Shown in pieces: positions 22,296 to 34,402 of a stretch of DNA of 64,000 nt. The translations under genes were made by a program, and so were the position numbers. Origin of the DNA: Polytrichum commune (taxonomy: Eukaryota > Streptophyta > Polytrichopsida > Polytrichales > Polytrichaceae); assembly GCA_950295325.1 (NCBI GenBank), contig OX485803.1, positions 8,186,001 through 8,250,000 of the forward strand, in the 5' to 3' direction. Position 1 is the stretch's first letter. Every line of letters begins with the position of its first letter. Under the pieces are notes generated by a model. It had not been told where the DNA came from, made no database searches, and saw nothing but the letters and a program-made list of their open reading frames with translations.

Positions 22296-22646
22296 CCACA
22301 GAAAGGGTGTGTATCAAATGATTTAAAAAAAAAATTAAATTCAAATTTTTTATACCATCAACAAGTGAACGATAATCACATGACACTTTACTAGCTGAGC
22401 ATGTATACTTTGCATCCTACGAGCTTATTTAAGAGCTAAGGCTATAATGGGGGCAAGTGAGTCTGTTGTGTGTGCATGTGTCCATTATGAGATTGTGTTT
22501 TAGAGCTGGTAACTACATGGGTAAGTCATGGGTGCTAATACATCTGGTGGGTGGAGCAAGGGGCCAGTTGAGACTATGGTGAAGAAGTGCAATGGTTAGG
22601 GGAATGAAGCAATATGATTGGCTACAAAATGGGCTCATCACCGGCC
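22296..22646. other. No feature seen
   Basis: Begins where the satellite stops; an A-rich tract lies near 22324. Confidence 0.4.
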
Positions 22647-22961
22647 AAGGTTTACACTACAGTCAAAAGACTTCTCCGTTGGAGAACTTCGAGCATGGGT
22701 GAAAAGATGACATGGCTGCCACATGGCAATACTTTTTGCTAGGGGAGTTTTCCGGAGGTCAAGTATCTTGGCAACCTCAAAACCTTAGACAAGAAACTTG
22801 GCTTGCGGAAAATTCCAACTTGAGGCTTTTTGTTTTGTTTTGTTTTGTGTTATTTTTTCCCATCTTGTCTGCCAAACCAAATGTTGCCTCAAATGACCTT
22901 GTCTTGGGTTGAAATTCTTGACCGACCGGTGCACTTGTTCACCGTAGTCTAAACCAACCCT
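22647..22961. mobile_element. Probable MITE, GGTTTACACTA-type termini
   Basis: The left end AAGGTTTACACTACAGTC and the reverse complement of the right end (GGTTGGTTTAGACTACGGT) agree at about 13 of 15 core positions and resemble the terminus of the MITE at 7080. The 3' flank begins TTA but the 5' flank does not. Confidence 0.45.
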
Positions 22962-23161
22962 TAGGCTTGAGAGCTTTTGACCAAGATGGTTGCAAATGGG
23001 GAAAGAAAAGAGCCAGCCATTTGGAAATCAAAGTACAAGCTCCAACATCAATTTCAACCTTAAAATCTGGTTCTCATGGAGGTTGCAGAGTACGTTGTCA
23101 GAATCTTCATCAAGTTATTTGAAGAGAAATTAAAGTCATCTCTTATTTAGACTTGAATACC

Positions 23162-23210
<49 letters not shown>
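23162..23210. repeat. (TG)n(TA)n compound microsatellite
   Basis: About 13 TG units run directly into about 11 TA units. Confidence 0.97.
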
Positions 23211-23451
23211 GGGAATCAAATTAAATCGAAATGAATCCTTCTTCGTGCATTTTTACCATTGTGCATTGTGATTTGATGTTGCTCGTTGTGATATTCTAGA
23301 CATTGGCATGATTTAGCCAACTGTGGATATCATGAATAAACCAAGTCGTCCATCTCAATGAGGTCATGAAGAGGGTTTTAGGTTTTCCCTCAATTGCTTA
23401 GTAAGTTTGAAAGCAATCAATTGTCATGCTACTTTGAATGGTTCTAATTGA

Positions 23452-23581
23452 CACTATAAGGGTTACATGTCGCAAGCACTAGTTCTTTGCCACTACAAAG
23501 TAGATTTCAAATCTATCAATGTTTAAAATCTATCTTGTAGTGGCAAAGAATCAGTGGCAACGACCCATGATCCTTATAGTC
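23452..23581. mobile_element. Foldback element / MITE, ~57-bp arms
   Basis: Arms 23452-23508 and 23524-23581 are reverse complements over most of their length (outer CACTATAAGG against CCTTATAGTC; inner TTCTTTGCCACTACAA against TTGTAGTGGCAAAGAA) with a loop of about 15 nt. No frame and no clear target duplication. Confidence 0.75.
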
Positions 23582-24130
23582 TGAGTACTTAAGAATCTAT
23601 TTTGATTACATGCTTTAATAGTTTTCAATTACATAATGTTGTGAATTCGTGGAGGACTATCTATGAGCTCTTCAATGTGTGTTTCTTGTGCATTTTGCTG
23701 GGTAGGTTGTTGGCGAGGCCTTAACCTTACAATGCCAATACACATGTCTTGTGTGGCCTAAATTGCTAGTTACACTGGCTTCCCTTTGCGACAATACTCA
23801 GGCTAACTAAATGTGAAAGGGGCCATCCCATGAATACAGAGAGCCTCATGTAGAGCCGATTCCCATACCCATAGTGTGTGAGGACATACAATAGTTGAGT
23901 AATGTTATGTAGCAACAACAAGTTGCTTCTTTTCCAACTTGGTGCTAGATATTAGTTTAAGTGGTGAGAGCTTGTGGGGAGGGCCACATGGCAAAATCCC
24001 TAAGCTTCAAGCCACCACATGTAGAGCTGCCACTACTCATTGTGGGGCAAATATGAGAGCATCAATGGTGCTCAATTTGTAATACGGTAGACATGCCTAA
24101 TTCATATAATTTTCTCTCTCGAACCATTTC
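23582..24130. other. Intergenic, no gene seen
   Basis: No supported gene or repeat. Confidence 0.4.
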
Positions 24131-24262
24131 TAGTAAGATATGAAACTTGGAATTAGTTTGGGTTTATTAGCAAATCCAAATCGTGCTCACAACCATTTGC
24201 CTCATAATTTGCAGAGCCCATATGAATATCTAATCAAGTTTAAAAGTGAAAACTTCAAGTCA
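24131..24262 (+). repeat. Dispersed repeat family D1, partial copy
   Basis: ATATGAAACTTGGAATTAGT, TTAGCAAATCCAAATCGTG, CATTTGCCTCATAATTT and CCCATATGAATATC match the first half of the copy at 34211-34402. Confidence 0.65.
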
Positions 24263-25324
24263 TATCGCATACTTGTTGTGTGTTGACTTGTGCATAGTAG
24301 GCCCATCCAATGAGAGGAACTCTACCCCTACAAATGGCGATGAGCTAACCATCCTATCACCAACCACAACCAAGTTTAGAATTGAACCTACAATATCTAC
24401 ATGCATGTGTCCACCTAAGTCAGGAATTGTTGCGAACCATAGAAGTGTGCTTCAAAGATCCCACAATGCCTAGAGAGCAAATGACAACAACTTTGTTACA
24501 GACACTAATCCAAGGGATTGTGTATGGAGTAGGTAGCAACCCTTTCAACATATCCTTTGATTATCTAAGGCAATGGGCCAATAAATGAGATGATGACAAT
24601 GTATAATTGGGCGGTAGTTATGGTGAGGACCAACAAATTGTAGGGGAAGGCGAAGTAGTGAAAAGAAACGAAAAAGAAAAGAAAGAAACAACAATAGGGT
24701 CGACCAAACTCACCATGGGCAGTCATGAGGATGCAAGCAAGAATGGCATCAACACTAGATCAAAAAAACAAAAATGAATTATAGGTGTAGTTTTGGTTCA
24801 TGTACTTCTTCTATGAATTTATGGCTTGTAATATATGACAAAAGGTGGTAACCATTTAATCTTGTGTCATAGCTTGATGATGTTGATGTTATCCTTACAT
24901 GTCTAATATGTTGTAATCATGAATTATTGTTCATGCATTTTCTAAAAGATCAATTTCAAGTTTAAGCAAATTAGATTTTTATTTTTATTTTCCATGTTTA
25001 AGTAGGCTTCATTATGCTTCACCTTTGTAGATTCTCAACCTTGATGCAACATTTTTGTTACTTTACTTGTAGTAGTTCATGACTAGTACTTCATACATGG
25101 GTATTCATAAGTACCACTTATGCCAAGTATAGAAGCCTAAAATTGCCCTAGACTACTAATGGAGTGCTAACTATGTGTATGATGACATCATGCTTAAAGG
25201 CTTGTGTGGAATTGATGTAGGAACCAAAAGCTACGAATTGTTATTGATTATGTGGGCGTTGGGCCTTGGGACTTTGTTAATGGTTGTAAACATGCCCATA
25301 GACCCAATGCTTGTTCTTCCTTTT
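24263..25324. other. Intergenic, no gene seen
   Basis: Overlapping 60-75-codon frames near 24246-24588 have no recognisable motif. Confidence 0.4.
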
Positions 25325-25885
25325 GTAGACTACGGTAATGCCAAGTTTGAAATTGGGAATGAAATGAGGTCTTTGGATGATAAGCCACTGGCATCAAGTC
25401 CTAATTGGATGAAAACTAAGCCACGTGGTCCCACTCTGGCAAGTTACCTCCCACCCAAAGTTGGCCTCAATATACTATTTATAGGCATGAGAATTCGTGT
25501 TAATCATCCTTCATTATCAGGGTTGGGGTGACTTAATTAGGTTAGGTGTGCCACCTTATAGGAAGGCTCTAGAAAAGAAAAAAGTGGAATTGGACTTAGC
25601 TACCATATTAACATCCCCCAATTACTGTATAAGTACATATACAACTGAAGTAGACTAAGGTAATGCCAAGTTTGAAAATGAGAATGGATGGAGGTTTTTG
25701 GTCGATAAGTCATTGGCATGAAGCCATAATGCGATGAAAACCATGCCACATGGTCCCACTCTTGCACCTTACCTTCCCCCATAGTTGGCCTCTTTTACTA
25801 TTCTAAGACATTACAATTAATGTTAATCACCCTTAATTAGCAAGGTTGAGGGTGACTTGATTGGGTTAGGTGCGCCACCTTATAG
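25325..25885 (+). repeat. Two-copy duplication, ~235-bp homologous segments 325 bp apart
   Basis: Copies start GTAGACTACGGTAATGCCAA (25325) and GTAGACTAAGGTAATGCCAA (25650). Both end with GGTTAGGTG.GCCACCTTATAG. They are clearly diverged. The 118-codon frame at 25175-25531 spans the first copy, but its frame is not maintained in the second, so it is not called as a gene. Confidence 0.75.
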
Positions 25886-27000
25886 CATATATCTTAACAT
25901 CCTTACATGTGTGAGAGTAGTTGAAAGTGAATTATGTGTCTTATATTTTAGTCACAGATGTAGGGTGTAAATTTTCTTAAACACCAAGAAATGGACAAGT
26001 GAATAATTAAACTAGACATATCATTTTATTTTCTTCAATAATTTTACATGAATATATGGAATACATTGTTGACAACACTCAAAGCTTGAGGGCATGCCTT
26101 ACATTCTTTTACAATATGAGTGCAAATAGTCTTGGAATTATGTAGGATATGCATGCTTTGTGATTAAGGTTATTGCATACATTGCAAGAACTTCTACTCA
26201 ATGCCATAGAGGCCAAATGCTAGCTAGCGTTGGCCAAACATGAGCCCTCATCACATCATCAAGAAGACTTGGAAAGAAGGTGTTGGTGTTAGCCACGGTG
26301 AAGTCACCATACATTGCTTCCAGGTGCCTATATATGTGCCATAGCTCAATAGTAGATAGACAATATCAAGTTGTGGTGCCCCTTAAAGGTAAGAGCCACA
26401 TACAGGGGTGGTTGACGACAATCTTCAATGCCCTTTAAACGCAATTTGGCCCTTCAAAATATACCTCTCTCAAAACAACCCTTCAAACGCAACCCCAAAT
26501 TGAAAATGAAGACGTCACTTGAAGTCCTCAATATAATATGCCCGCCACAAGAACCAACAAGCATCAAGCATTGTCACTACAAGAAATGAAGTTCGATGGT
26601 TGATTCTTAATTCTTCACATTATACTGGAAACATGTATCATATAATTCATGCATAAGTTTAATATAAGTTTTGTATCTCATTTTTGTATTTTTGGATTGA
26701 CGTCTTGGATTTGAACCAACCCTTCAATTGAAAGGCTGCAATTTGATAGCCCTTCAAAATGAAACTCACATGAGGCTTCCATCTTGAACAGTGGTTGAGG
26801 ACCACAAATGGAAAGTAATGGCAACTCATAAAGTACATTCCAATCTACTGATTGATTCTATGAAATTTACTATGACTAACTCATTATCCTTTCTTCATCC
26901 AACAACCTATGAGCATCTACACCTGCCTGAATGATCTCCAAAGCTTCAACAAAAATTTCAAAACAATTGTAAGAACCTTTTACAATATGCGCTTGAGAAC
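25886..27000. other. Intergenic, no gene seen
   Basis: Weak direct repeats occur (GCAATTTG..CCCTTCAAAAT near 26443 and 26739). A lone CACTACAAGAAAT at 26576 resembles CACTA transposon ends but has no partner. Confidence 0.4.
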
Positions 27001-27273
27001 TTTGAGGTTACAGTCAAGTGAGAGCTCTAACTGCCATTCTCTGCCACATTGGAGATTAGTGACGAGAGAACGAAAGAGGCGGTGCAAAAAGGCAACACCG
27101 AGGATCGTGTGAATCAGTCTCAAGACAGCCGGTTGAGGCGCTCGAATTGAGAACACAAAGCCGGATGAGGTGAATGCACAAGTGCAGGATGGAACGCTGA
27201 TGGTCACAATCCCCGAAATGGAGAAGCCAAAGCCAAACGTCCGCAAGATTGAGATCTCTTCAAAGTCTGATAT
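27001..27273 (+). pseudogene. Small heat-shock protein (HSP20/alpha-crystallin) fragment, frameshifted
   Basis: Two frames together read like an alpha-crystallin domain. In the first (27049 onward) LEISDERTKE, QKGNTEDRVNQS and RLRR match the family pattern LxISGERxKE...HRVERS...RRF. After a frame change near 27141-27149 the second reads ENTKPDEVNAQVQDGTLMVT then IP, matching the classic LPENAKxDEVxAxxxNGVLTVTVP and ending in KPNVRKIEIS. Just upstream, EVTVK followed by stop codons fits beta-strand sequence preceding LEIS. The frame change and an in-frame stop mean it cannot make the protein, and the N-terminal arm is not recognisable. A short intron joining the frames is an alternative but no GT-AG pair is obvious. 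Similarity is from memory of the family; no search was run. Confidence 0.65.
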
Positions 27274-28771
27274 CGCAATGAGGATCACCAGTTGCAAAGA
27301 TGTTGTGCATCAGTTTTGTGAAACAGGATCGTGGAGGAGAACCAAATCGATCGATGAAGACCGATCGATCTCTATCAGTTGCGGGATTTAATTAGGTGTT
27401 GGAAAGGTAGTGACCAAGAGTTTGGTAGTGTAAAGAATAATGGTGGGTTTCACGATCTGAGGTTCACATTGTGAACGCAATTTCATACATTGAGCTTTTG
27501 CTCTTGTAATATGAATATTGGTGAACGTTTGATACATTGTTTGCAGTTTCAGTGGACGTCCTGTATATCAGTTCAATTCCTGTGTATGCATGCTTGATTG
27601 ATGCGTCTCATTCTCAATTTCAATGAACTGAAAAGATTCCAAAATAGATTCAGTGTGTTGTGTTTGAGAATTACAGTTGCTGGTAAGTCTCTAGAGCTAT
27701 CTACAGATGTACGCAATATGAATACGAGATGACAATTATTGGAGTTCATCATAGGTGAAGGTTCATAAATTTATTGTTGTTCTAAGTTGATGTAAGTGGA
27801 GCACATTTGTGATAAATTGTCTAGAATGTGCGTTGCTCATATAATTGCCACTAAGAAGTTTGATATTGAGAGTTTTAGGTTGCATGGTTGATAGTGATCA
27901 TTTTTTATGATTGCACTTATTCTCATTGTTTTGTACAATGTTGTTATGAAATTTTGAACATACATATCCTAGAAAGTTTGAGCTTTCCGTATGTGTGCAA
28001 CTTTGGGAGATTATGCATGTCCCAAGCATGAAATCATCAAATTTCAACATTGCAATGTTGCACTGTGTTATACCATAATGTCAAACGCTATACTAATTCT
28101 CTTTCATCACACATCCATGTTAGCACTACAAAATAATTTAATTTCACGTGCACTTTGGTTGCCACATGCATGATATTACAAAGGTTAGAAGTATATTTCT
28201 TATAAGGAAGCTTGCTCTTTATTTGCAATTGTCATTCTCCCAAACCCTTGGATGTTCCAATTCTTTTCTTGTTCTACTCCCTTTGAGTAGAGCCACTTGG
28301 TTATACACAATATGTACTTGAGTTTTGGCCATTTATTTGAGCTCTAAATTATTTATGAATCATTTTTACATATATCATGTATGTGTAGATTGGAATAATG
28401 TATATGAAAACTTGGATGATTTTAGATAAGGTTTTTTTTTCTCACATCTTAAGTTAAAATTATAGCAAGTAATATTAAACCCTATTTATATGGCACCTTA
28501 AGGTCCATATTGGGCCTCTCAGGTTTTTATGAGTTGCATGAGGAATTCTTCATGCCCCTTATTAGCTTGGAAAAACATCTCAATTGTTCTTGCAAACGTT
28601 TCCATGTGGACTTGAGTCTTTTATTGTTGCCAGGTGCATTCTATTGAGCATAAAACTTTCATACCACCCTCGATGTTGAGGAAAATAAATCTCACTATCA
28701 TCAATATATTTATGAATTTCTAAATTTGGATGACATGATGAATCGGGTCCCTCAATAAAAATAGTATATAT
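27274..28771. other. Intergenic, no gene seen
   Basis: An open frame runs on from the HSP20 fragment to about 27391 but does not resemble the family C-terminus. Nothing else was recognised. Confidence 0.4.
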
Positions 28772-28775
28772 AGTG

Positions 28776-28810
<35 letters not shown>

Positions 28811-28811
28811 T
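28772..28811. repeat. (TA)n(CA)n compound microsatellite
   Basis: Short TATATA run followed by about 13 CA units. Confidence 0.93.
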
Positions 28812-29156
28812 TATAATACATAGATGTGAGAATTTGAATTTTCAAGTTTGTAGTTCATATGCCTATCTAGAGTTGGTCAAATTTTGATGACGAGATGATG
28901 AGTGTCCCTCACAATGAGCTTGAAGGCCAATTTTGAGACATAGTTGATTTGGGTGCTGCCCACACTACTAAAGATGGCTAATCCTTGCAATGGGCAACAT
29001 CAACTTTGCTTACTCCTTGAAGTCTTAGTGACCTTCTACAAGCTTCAACACCAAATTTAAAGAATAATTTTCCTTTAAATTCAAACCAAATAGAACGAGA
29101 CTTGCACATATCTATACTTGAAACATTTGAAGAATCTTCATGCCAAGTTGGGGCGC

Positions 29157-29168
29157 GGGGGGGGGGGG
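29157..29168. repeat. Poly-G tract (12 G)
   Basis: Read directly; preceded by GGGGCGC. Confidence 0.95.
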
Positions 29169-29324
29169 AATGTAGACAACTTGGTGGCTAATAATATTTC
29201 TCCACAAAGAGGGTGACCCGCGGATTCCCAAGTGGCAAGAAAGGGTCAAGAATAGCTCCACTATCACTACACTAAGCACATGGTTTACCGTGGCATCAAA
29301 ATTGGTGCTCAATCCTAATCAAAT

Positions 29325-29475
29325 TGATCTTGGTGATTTGCATGTGATTATCCATCTAGCATTAAGTGTCACGTGACACCCTCTCTAGTTGTTGCCATGT
29401 AGCTACCCAATGACTGCAAGACAATTAATATGTCCATTGATGATGAATAAATGTGGGCCATACTAATCGGATCTA
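29325..29475 (-). repeat. Dispersed repeat family D2, minus-strand copy
   Basis: Read on the minus strand it gives GGCCCACATTTATTCATCAT, CTTGCAGTCATTGGGT, CAACTAGAGAGGGTGTCACG and TGACACTTAATGCTA, the same order as the copies at 52096 and 57620. Confidence 0.75.
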
Positions 29476-30179
29476 TAGTGTAATTTTAAATATGGTCGTG
29501 AATAACACAACCTCAAGCAATTTCTCTACTAAATCGACATGCCCAATCTAGAACTAGTGGAAACAAAGGTCTCAAACAATGCAATTCCAGACAATTGGTT
29601 TCCTACATTACCACGATTAATATAGACCCTTGTAGATTGATTGTGCCAACTTTATATGCATGTAGTTTGGACCAATGCATCCTACTCACTAGTCTCTACA
29701 TGTATAAAGAGTGATAGGGTCTTTATGTTGACGTGTCACAATAGTACAAACATGAGAAATTAAAGGATGTGAATCACTATATACAATATATCAGGATTTT
29801 TTTAAGTAATTTCTTTCGCAAAATGCTTAAATACCATACACATGTGATTCCAACTTGCTATAGAAACATAGATTATAAGTGAATTAGGCATGTGGGTGTT
29901 CTACATGGAGTGGCAACTCCCATGTTATATAGTATGCATGTTTCAATGAATTCTAGTGTATTAGAGTACAATGTTGCAAGGAATATTTTGTTCTAATGCA
30001 TAGTTTTTCAAAAGTCGTACCATGCATGAACCAAAGAATATAGCTTCGTATTTGTAAAAATCATCTATACATTTTGGTTATTAGACACAAGATTTAAGCA
30101 ATTTTAAATGCATGAAAGTTAGGGCAAGCCAATTTAGTTTAGTATTATTTTAATTAAATGTATATTAACGATATAAGTA
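29476..30179. other. No feature seen
   Basis: AT-rich intergenic sequence. Confidence 0.4.
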
Positions 30180-31900
30180 ATTTTAATGTTACTGCAATAA
30201 AAGGATAGGGAAGTGGGTAGATAAGGATTAGTAAAGCAGCGGGGCCAATGAATAGTAAAGGATAAGGATAGGATAGAAGGTTCCAATGAAGAGGGGCCAC
30301 AACTTTATGGATTGTGTGGATAGGAAGCAGGATTAGGATGAGACTAGGGGAGATTTAAGACAAGAAGAAGAACATTATCTATGACCCGTTTTTGTATGGA
30401 CAATTTTTGTTAGGGTACCTCTTGGAATGAATGTGTGTTGAAGTTCTTTCCAAGTATGTGTATAAGAGAAGGTATGCATGGTAGTAACGGATAGTTCTAG
30501 CTTGATGGTGTGTGTTGAATGGCATGATTGAATTTATTCATTTGCATCAATATTGGTAGTTATGAAGAAAGTCAGTCATTTAGATGAAGTCACATTAAGC
30601 ATGATTAAGGAAGTAGTATTGCACAAATAACTCTAATAAAGTAGAGAGTAGTATCCCAATAAGGGATTGAATTTGTATAAGGTAGTAGGAAAAACTCAAG
30701 GATGTTGTGCAAGAGTAGTGTAAGAGAGTTCAACTTAAGGAGGGGTGTGATGGTAAACACTAAGTTGATATGAAATCGGTAGTTGGGCAGGTAGTTGAGA
30801 TAGTTAGCCCCTATAGGACCGGGGATGTTTTAGCTTAGGTCATGTTTTCTTGATTAGCTCTTGTAGCAAGCTCAATTTCTTATTAGTGTGGGGTAATTTT
30901 CATGATCGGCACCGTTGAAACTAAAGAAGACTTACATAGCTTGTTTATGAAAAAAAGATCAACAAGATCGCACAATTTCTGAGAAATTTCCACCGTTGAG
31001 AAGATTGATGGAAATTGTTGGGGCAGGGGGTACTTCGTACTTATGCTGGAATCAGATTGCTTAGAAGTGCTCCAAAACATCTGAAATTTTTACCACATGT
31101 AAAGAACATTATGACCCTCATGTGGAATTTTTTTCGTCAAATTTTGAGGTGTGGAAAAAAAGATATGGGACTCTGAAGTCTCCAAGCCATGAGATTGGGC
31201 CCAAAAACTGAAAACTCAAAGAATTCGCCAAAAATCCAATCCTTCATCATTTTCTGATCGAAAAAGACCATTGGATCCATCTTGCAAAAATAGCCAGGGT
31301 CCTCTCCCCGCAAATTTGGGCTTCTTTGGAACAATCTCATCCAATTTGCACTTTTCTACAATCAAAAGCCCCCTAGGGGCCTTACGGTCCTTTAGGGGTT
31401 AAGGGCTTAGGATTATTGGAAGAATGGTATTAGGAAGGTAAAGTGTATTGTGAAGTCACATGAGCCACTCATAATGAAGACTAAGGTCACCATACTAGTA
31501 ATGTGAGGTATTGCTTGGTGCTAGTAATTTGAGTACTATCAGAAAGGCCAAATGTAGATAGCCACTTTAGTATCTTCCAAGGCCTTATAATTATCCGGTT
31601 GGGCGAGATACTTACGGGATGATGTCAATCTACCGGTCATGGTAATGTAGATGACATCAATGACTGGAGAGGAAGGTAATCAAGGGAGAGTGACATGGAC
31701 AAAACGGTACCAGTAGAAGGGGAGGACCTAGTAGTGCTAGCAATTGGACGAAACCCAGTAGAGAGTCTTTGCAACAAATGGATACAGTAAGGGTAGTAGT
31801 AACCGGTGAGGGGTCATGACCGGTAAATGCAGTAGCAGTAGCCATATCCAATAACATGCTAGACCTAGTAGCATGGTAGAGCACCATGATGGAAGACATG
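30180..31900. other. Purine-biased stretch, no gene seen
   Basis: The plus strand is rich in GGATA, GTAG and AAGG words (e.g. 30200-30300, 30650-30750, 31670-31870), a diverged simple-sequence look. Short frames near 31137-31340 and 31657-31899 (minus) show no motif. A CCCCTAGGGG palindrome lies near 31370. Confidence 0.45.
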
Positions 31901-32152
31901 TAAGATTTATTATAGAATGCCTGGTTCTACGAGGGGTAGAATAAATAATTCTTTAACAATGTATTAAAATAAATTTAACAAATTTGAATTTCAATCTAAG
32001 GAAACTTAATTTGTCCATCTTGAACCCTCTATTTATTTGATCTCACAATATCAAAGTTGCAGGACCAATACCTATTTGCCTTATGATTTTGAGGACCCAT
32101 GCGTATAAAATGAGAGTTGCCACCCTGGGGCCTTTTGTGCCACTCTTCTTGA

Positions 32153-32281
32153 TCACACACCTATATTAGAGGATACATGAAAAGGCTTGTAGTCATGAAC
32201 ATACACCAAAATGACATGTGTGACGGTGAGATTGGACTATGTGCTCTGAATATGTTAACCATTTTAAGTTCAAATTGAAAT
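32153..32281 (-). repeat. Dispersed repeat family D1, partial minus-strand copy
   Basis: ACACCTATATTAGAG, GACATGTGTGACG, GAGATTGGACTATGTGC and TTAACCATTTTAAGTTCAA are the reverse complement of landmarks in the copy at 5260-5375. Confidence 0.65.
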
Positions 32282-32608
32282 AATTATAAATGGGAACATC
32301 AATGTAATCACACTGACATGAATGTGAGCTCGTTTTCTCTACAATATATGCATGCATTGAAGAACATTCTAGGACTAACTGCCTACCTTGCGAGAGGTGG
32401 GCTATGTTGGGGCAATTTTCTTTTGTTTAGGATTAGGTAGGCATTAGATAGGGGTTTGGTGTGTTGTGTCTAAATTCATGTGATCGCTAAGAGATAGAGA
32501 ACCTTCATTTTGATTTCTTGTAGCTCTTGCATCTCCACTCCAATTCTTGAAGTTAAGACGAATATCGTTATATCTTGCAATTGCCAACTAGATGAGACAA
32601 TTCCCAAC

Positions 32609-33170
32609 CACGGGTAGGTCACTTAGTGCATTTTAAAAACGACGTGCGGCATAATATAGAGAGGATTAAAATCATTTGAAATAAAAATTATAAAGGAATT
32701 TCAAATAATGAAGGGGCCATTAAATGTAGACAATCCCATTATAAGTAAGTTAGATGGACATAAAATGTGGGCCATTATTTTTTTGTAAAATTAATACAGG
32801 GGCTGAAGATAAGGATCCTAGAAGGTATGTTTAGTGTGTTTGCTATGGTCTCCTATGTGTTTTCTTCAGAACTTTGTTTGCAATGATATTACTGTTTGCA
32901 CCCTTCTTTGTTTCCATGGTTTCCCTTAACACTCGTCAATGCGTTAGGAAGTAGATTAGCTTTTATTACTTAAAAGGAATATAGAGTACAAAAAATTGCA
33001 GTGACTTGGACAATATAAGTAATGGAAGGGTGCAAACAAATGGGCCATTTTTGAAATTTAAGTAATTATAGGGAGGCTTTAATTCAGCCCTTGAAGGTAA
33101 ATAGCCCCAAAACAAAAAAAACCCCAGCCGCACGTGGTGCACAAAAATGCCTTAGAGTGACCTACCCGTG
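32609..33170. mobile_element. hAT-like non-autonomous transposon, 8-bp target duplication
   Basis: The ends are ~44-bp imperfect inverted repeats starting CACGGGTAGGTCACT and containing CACGTGCGGC or its variant. A perfect 8-bp direct repeat TTCCCAAC lies immediately outside (32601-32608 and 33171-33178). An 8-bp duplication with CA-initial termini is typical of the hAT superfamily. The 562-bp body has no transposase frame. A related element with its own 8-bp duplication is at 58877-59281. Confidence 0.88.
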
Positions 33171-33178
33171 TTCCCAAC

Positions 33179-34018
33179 TTGATCCCACAACCAAAAATCC
33201 TATTTGGAGCAGACATTGCCCCCAATAGGGGGACATATGTTATGCTCAAACAACCTTCAACAAGTGAATCGATGTTGTGCTATCGACCCTTGTGGGGGTC
33301 ACACACGTCCAAGAATGCCAGTTTCAAGGCAAACTTTGGTGGACCAAGGTAAAGATATTTGGGATTTGAAACATGTTAACCTTGACGAGGTTGATTTCAA
33401 AGTCGGCTCCTTTGTTTAAGGGGGGGGGTTACAATTAGAATGGTTTGTTTTCAACTATGATTCAAGATCACAATTCTAAGCCTGTCAACACTTCTCTCTT
33501 GGATTAGATTGAAAAACAAACATCCCCCCAAAAAAGAAGAAGAGTAAGACCAACCTTGAAAACAAGCTCTCCAAGGCTAGGCACATGCAAAGGGCCACAA
33601 TTCATTTACCTTGGCCCACGGATGTCCGATGCAACCATACAAGATACATATGGTGTGAAATGCGTTTCAATGCATCTGTCAATGTGTCTGTCACACTGTC
33701 ACTCAAAAGGGAAACATTTACCTGACCTGTCCTTTACCTGGATATATGGTTAAGAGCTTTGAGCAATGAGAAGGGCCTTAATAATATCTTAAATCATCTT
33801 TATTGGCCACACATTTCAAGCCTTGGTCATAAGCTGTTGACTGGAGCGGGACCCACCCATGTTTAACTACCAGTCAACAACGTTTGACCACTAATTAATT
33901 AAGTTAGCTTTGTACTAAGCGGCCAGCTACGACATTACCTGTATAATGTAGTCATCCTTTTATTCAACCAGACTTTTGGTCGGAAGTTGGCTTGCCATGC
34001 CGAAATCACTTTGGTCCT
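33179..34018. other. Intergenic, no gene seen
   Basis: The 71-codon frame at 33204-33419 ends just before AAGGGGGGGG (33419-33427), which vaguely resembles a polypurine tract. No LTR pair was found. Confidence 0.4.
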
Positions 34019-34402
34019 CAATGATTCAACTAGGTAGTCGTGTGTTATTTGGATTATTTTCTACATGTGCCCACTCTTTGCACGATATGAAACACGCAAT
34101 TAGTGCAAGATGATTAGCAAATTCAAATCGTGTCCGCAGTCATTTGCCTTGTAACTTTTGGAGTTCATAAGGAATGTCTTATTCATCATCAACGTGAAGA
34201 TTATCTTGTTCAATGATTCAACTAGGTAGTCGTGTGTTATTTGGATTATTTTCTACATGTGCCCACTCTTTGCACGATATGAAACACGCAATTAGTGCAA
34301 GATGATTAGCAAATTCAAATCGTGTCCGCAGTCATTTGCCTTGTAACTTTTGGAGTTCATAAGGAATGTCTTATTCATCATCAACGTGAAGATTATCTTG
34401 TT
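34019..34402 (+). repeat. Exact 192-bp tandem duplication inside a D1 copy
   Basis: 34019-34210 and 34211-34402 are identical on reading through, both starting CAATGATTCAACTAGGTAGT. Either very recent or an assembly artefact. Confidence 0.95.

Noticed and set aside
26576-26592. CACTACAAGAAAT, a classic CACTA-type end
   Set aside because: No inverted partner or target duplication within several kb.
33204-33440. Possible retrotransposon end with polypurine tract (AAGGGGGGGG)
   Set aside because: No integrase or reverse transcriptase motif and no LTR repeat found on either side.
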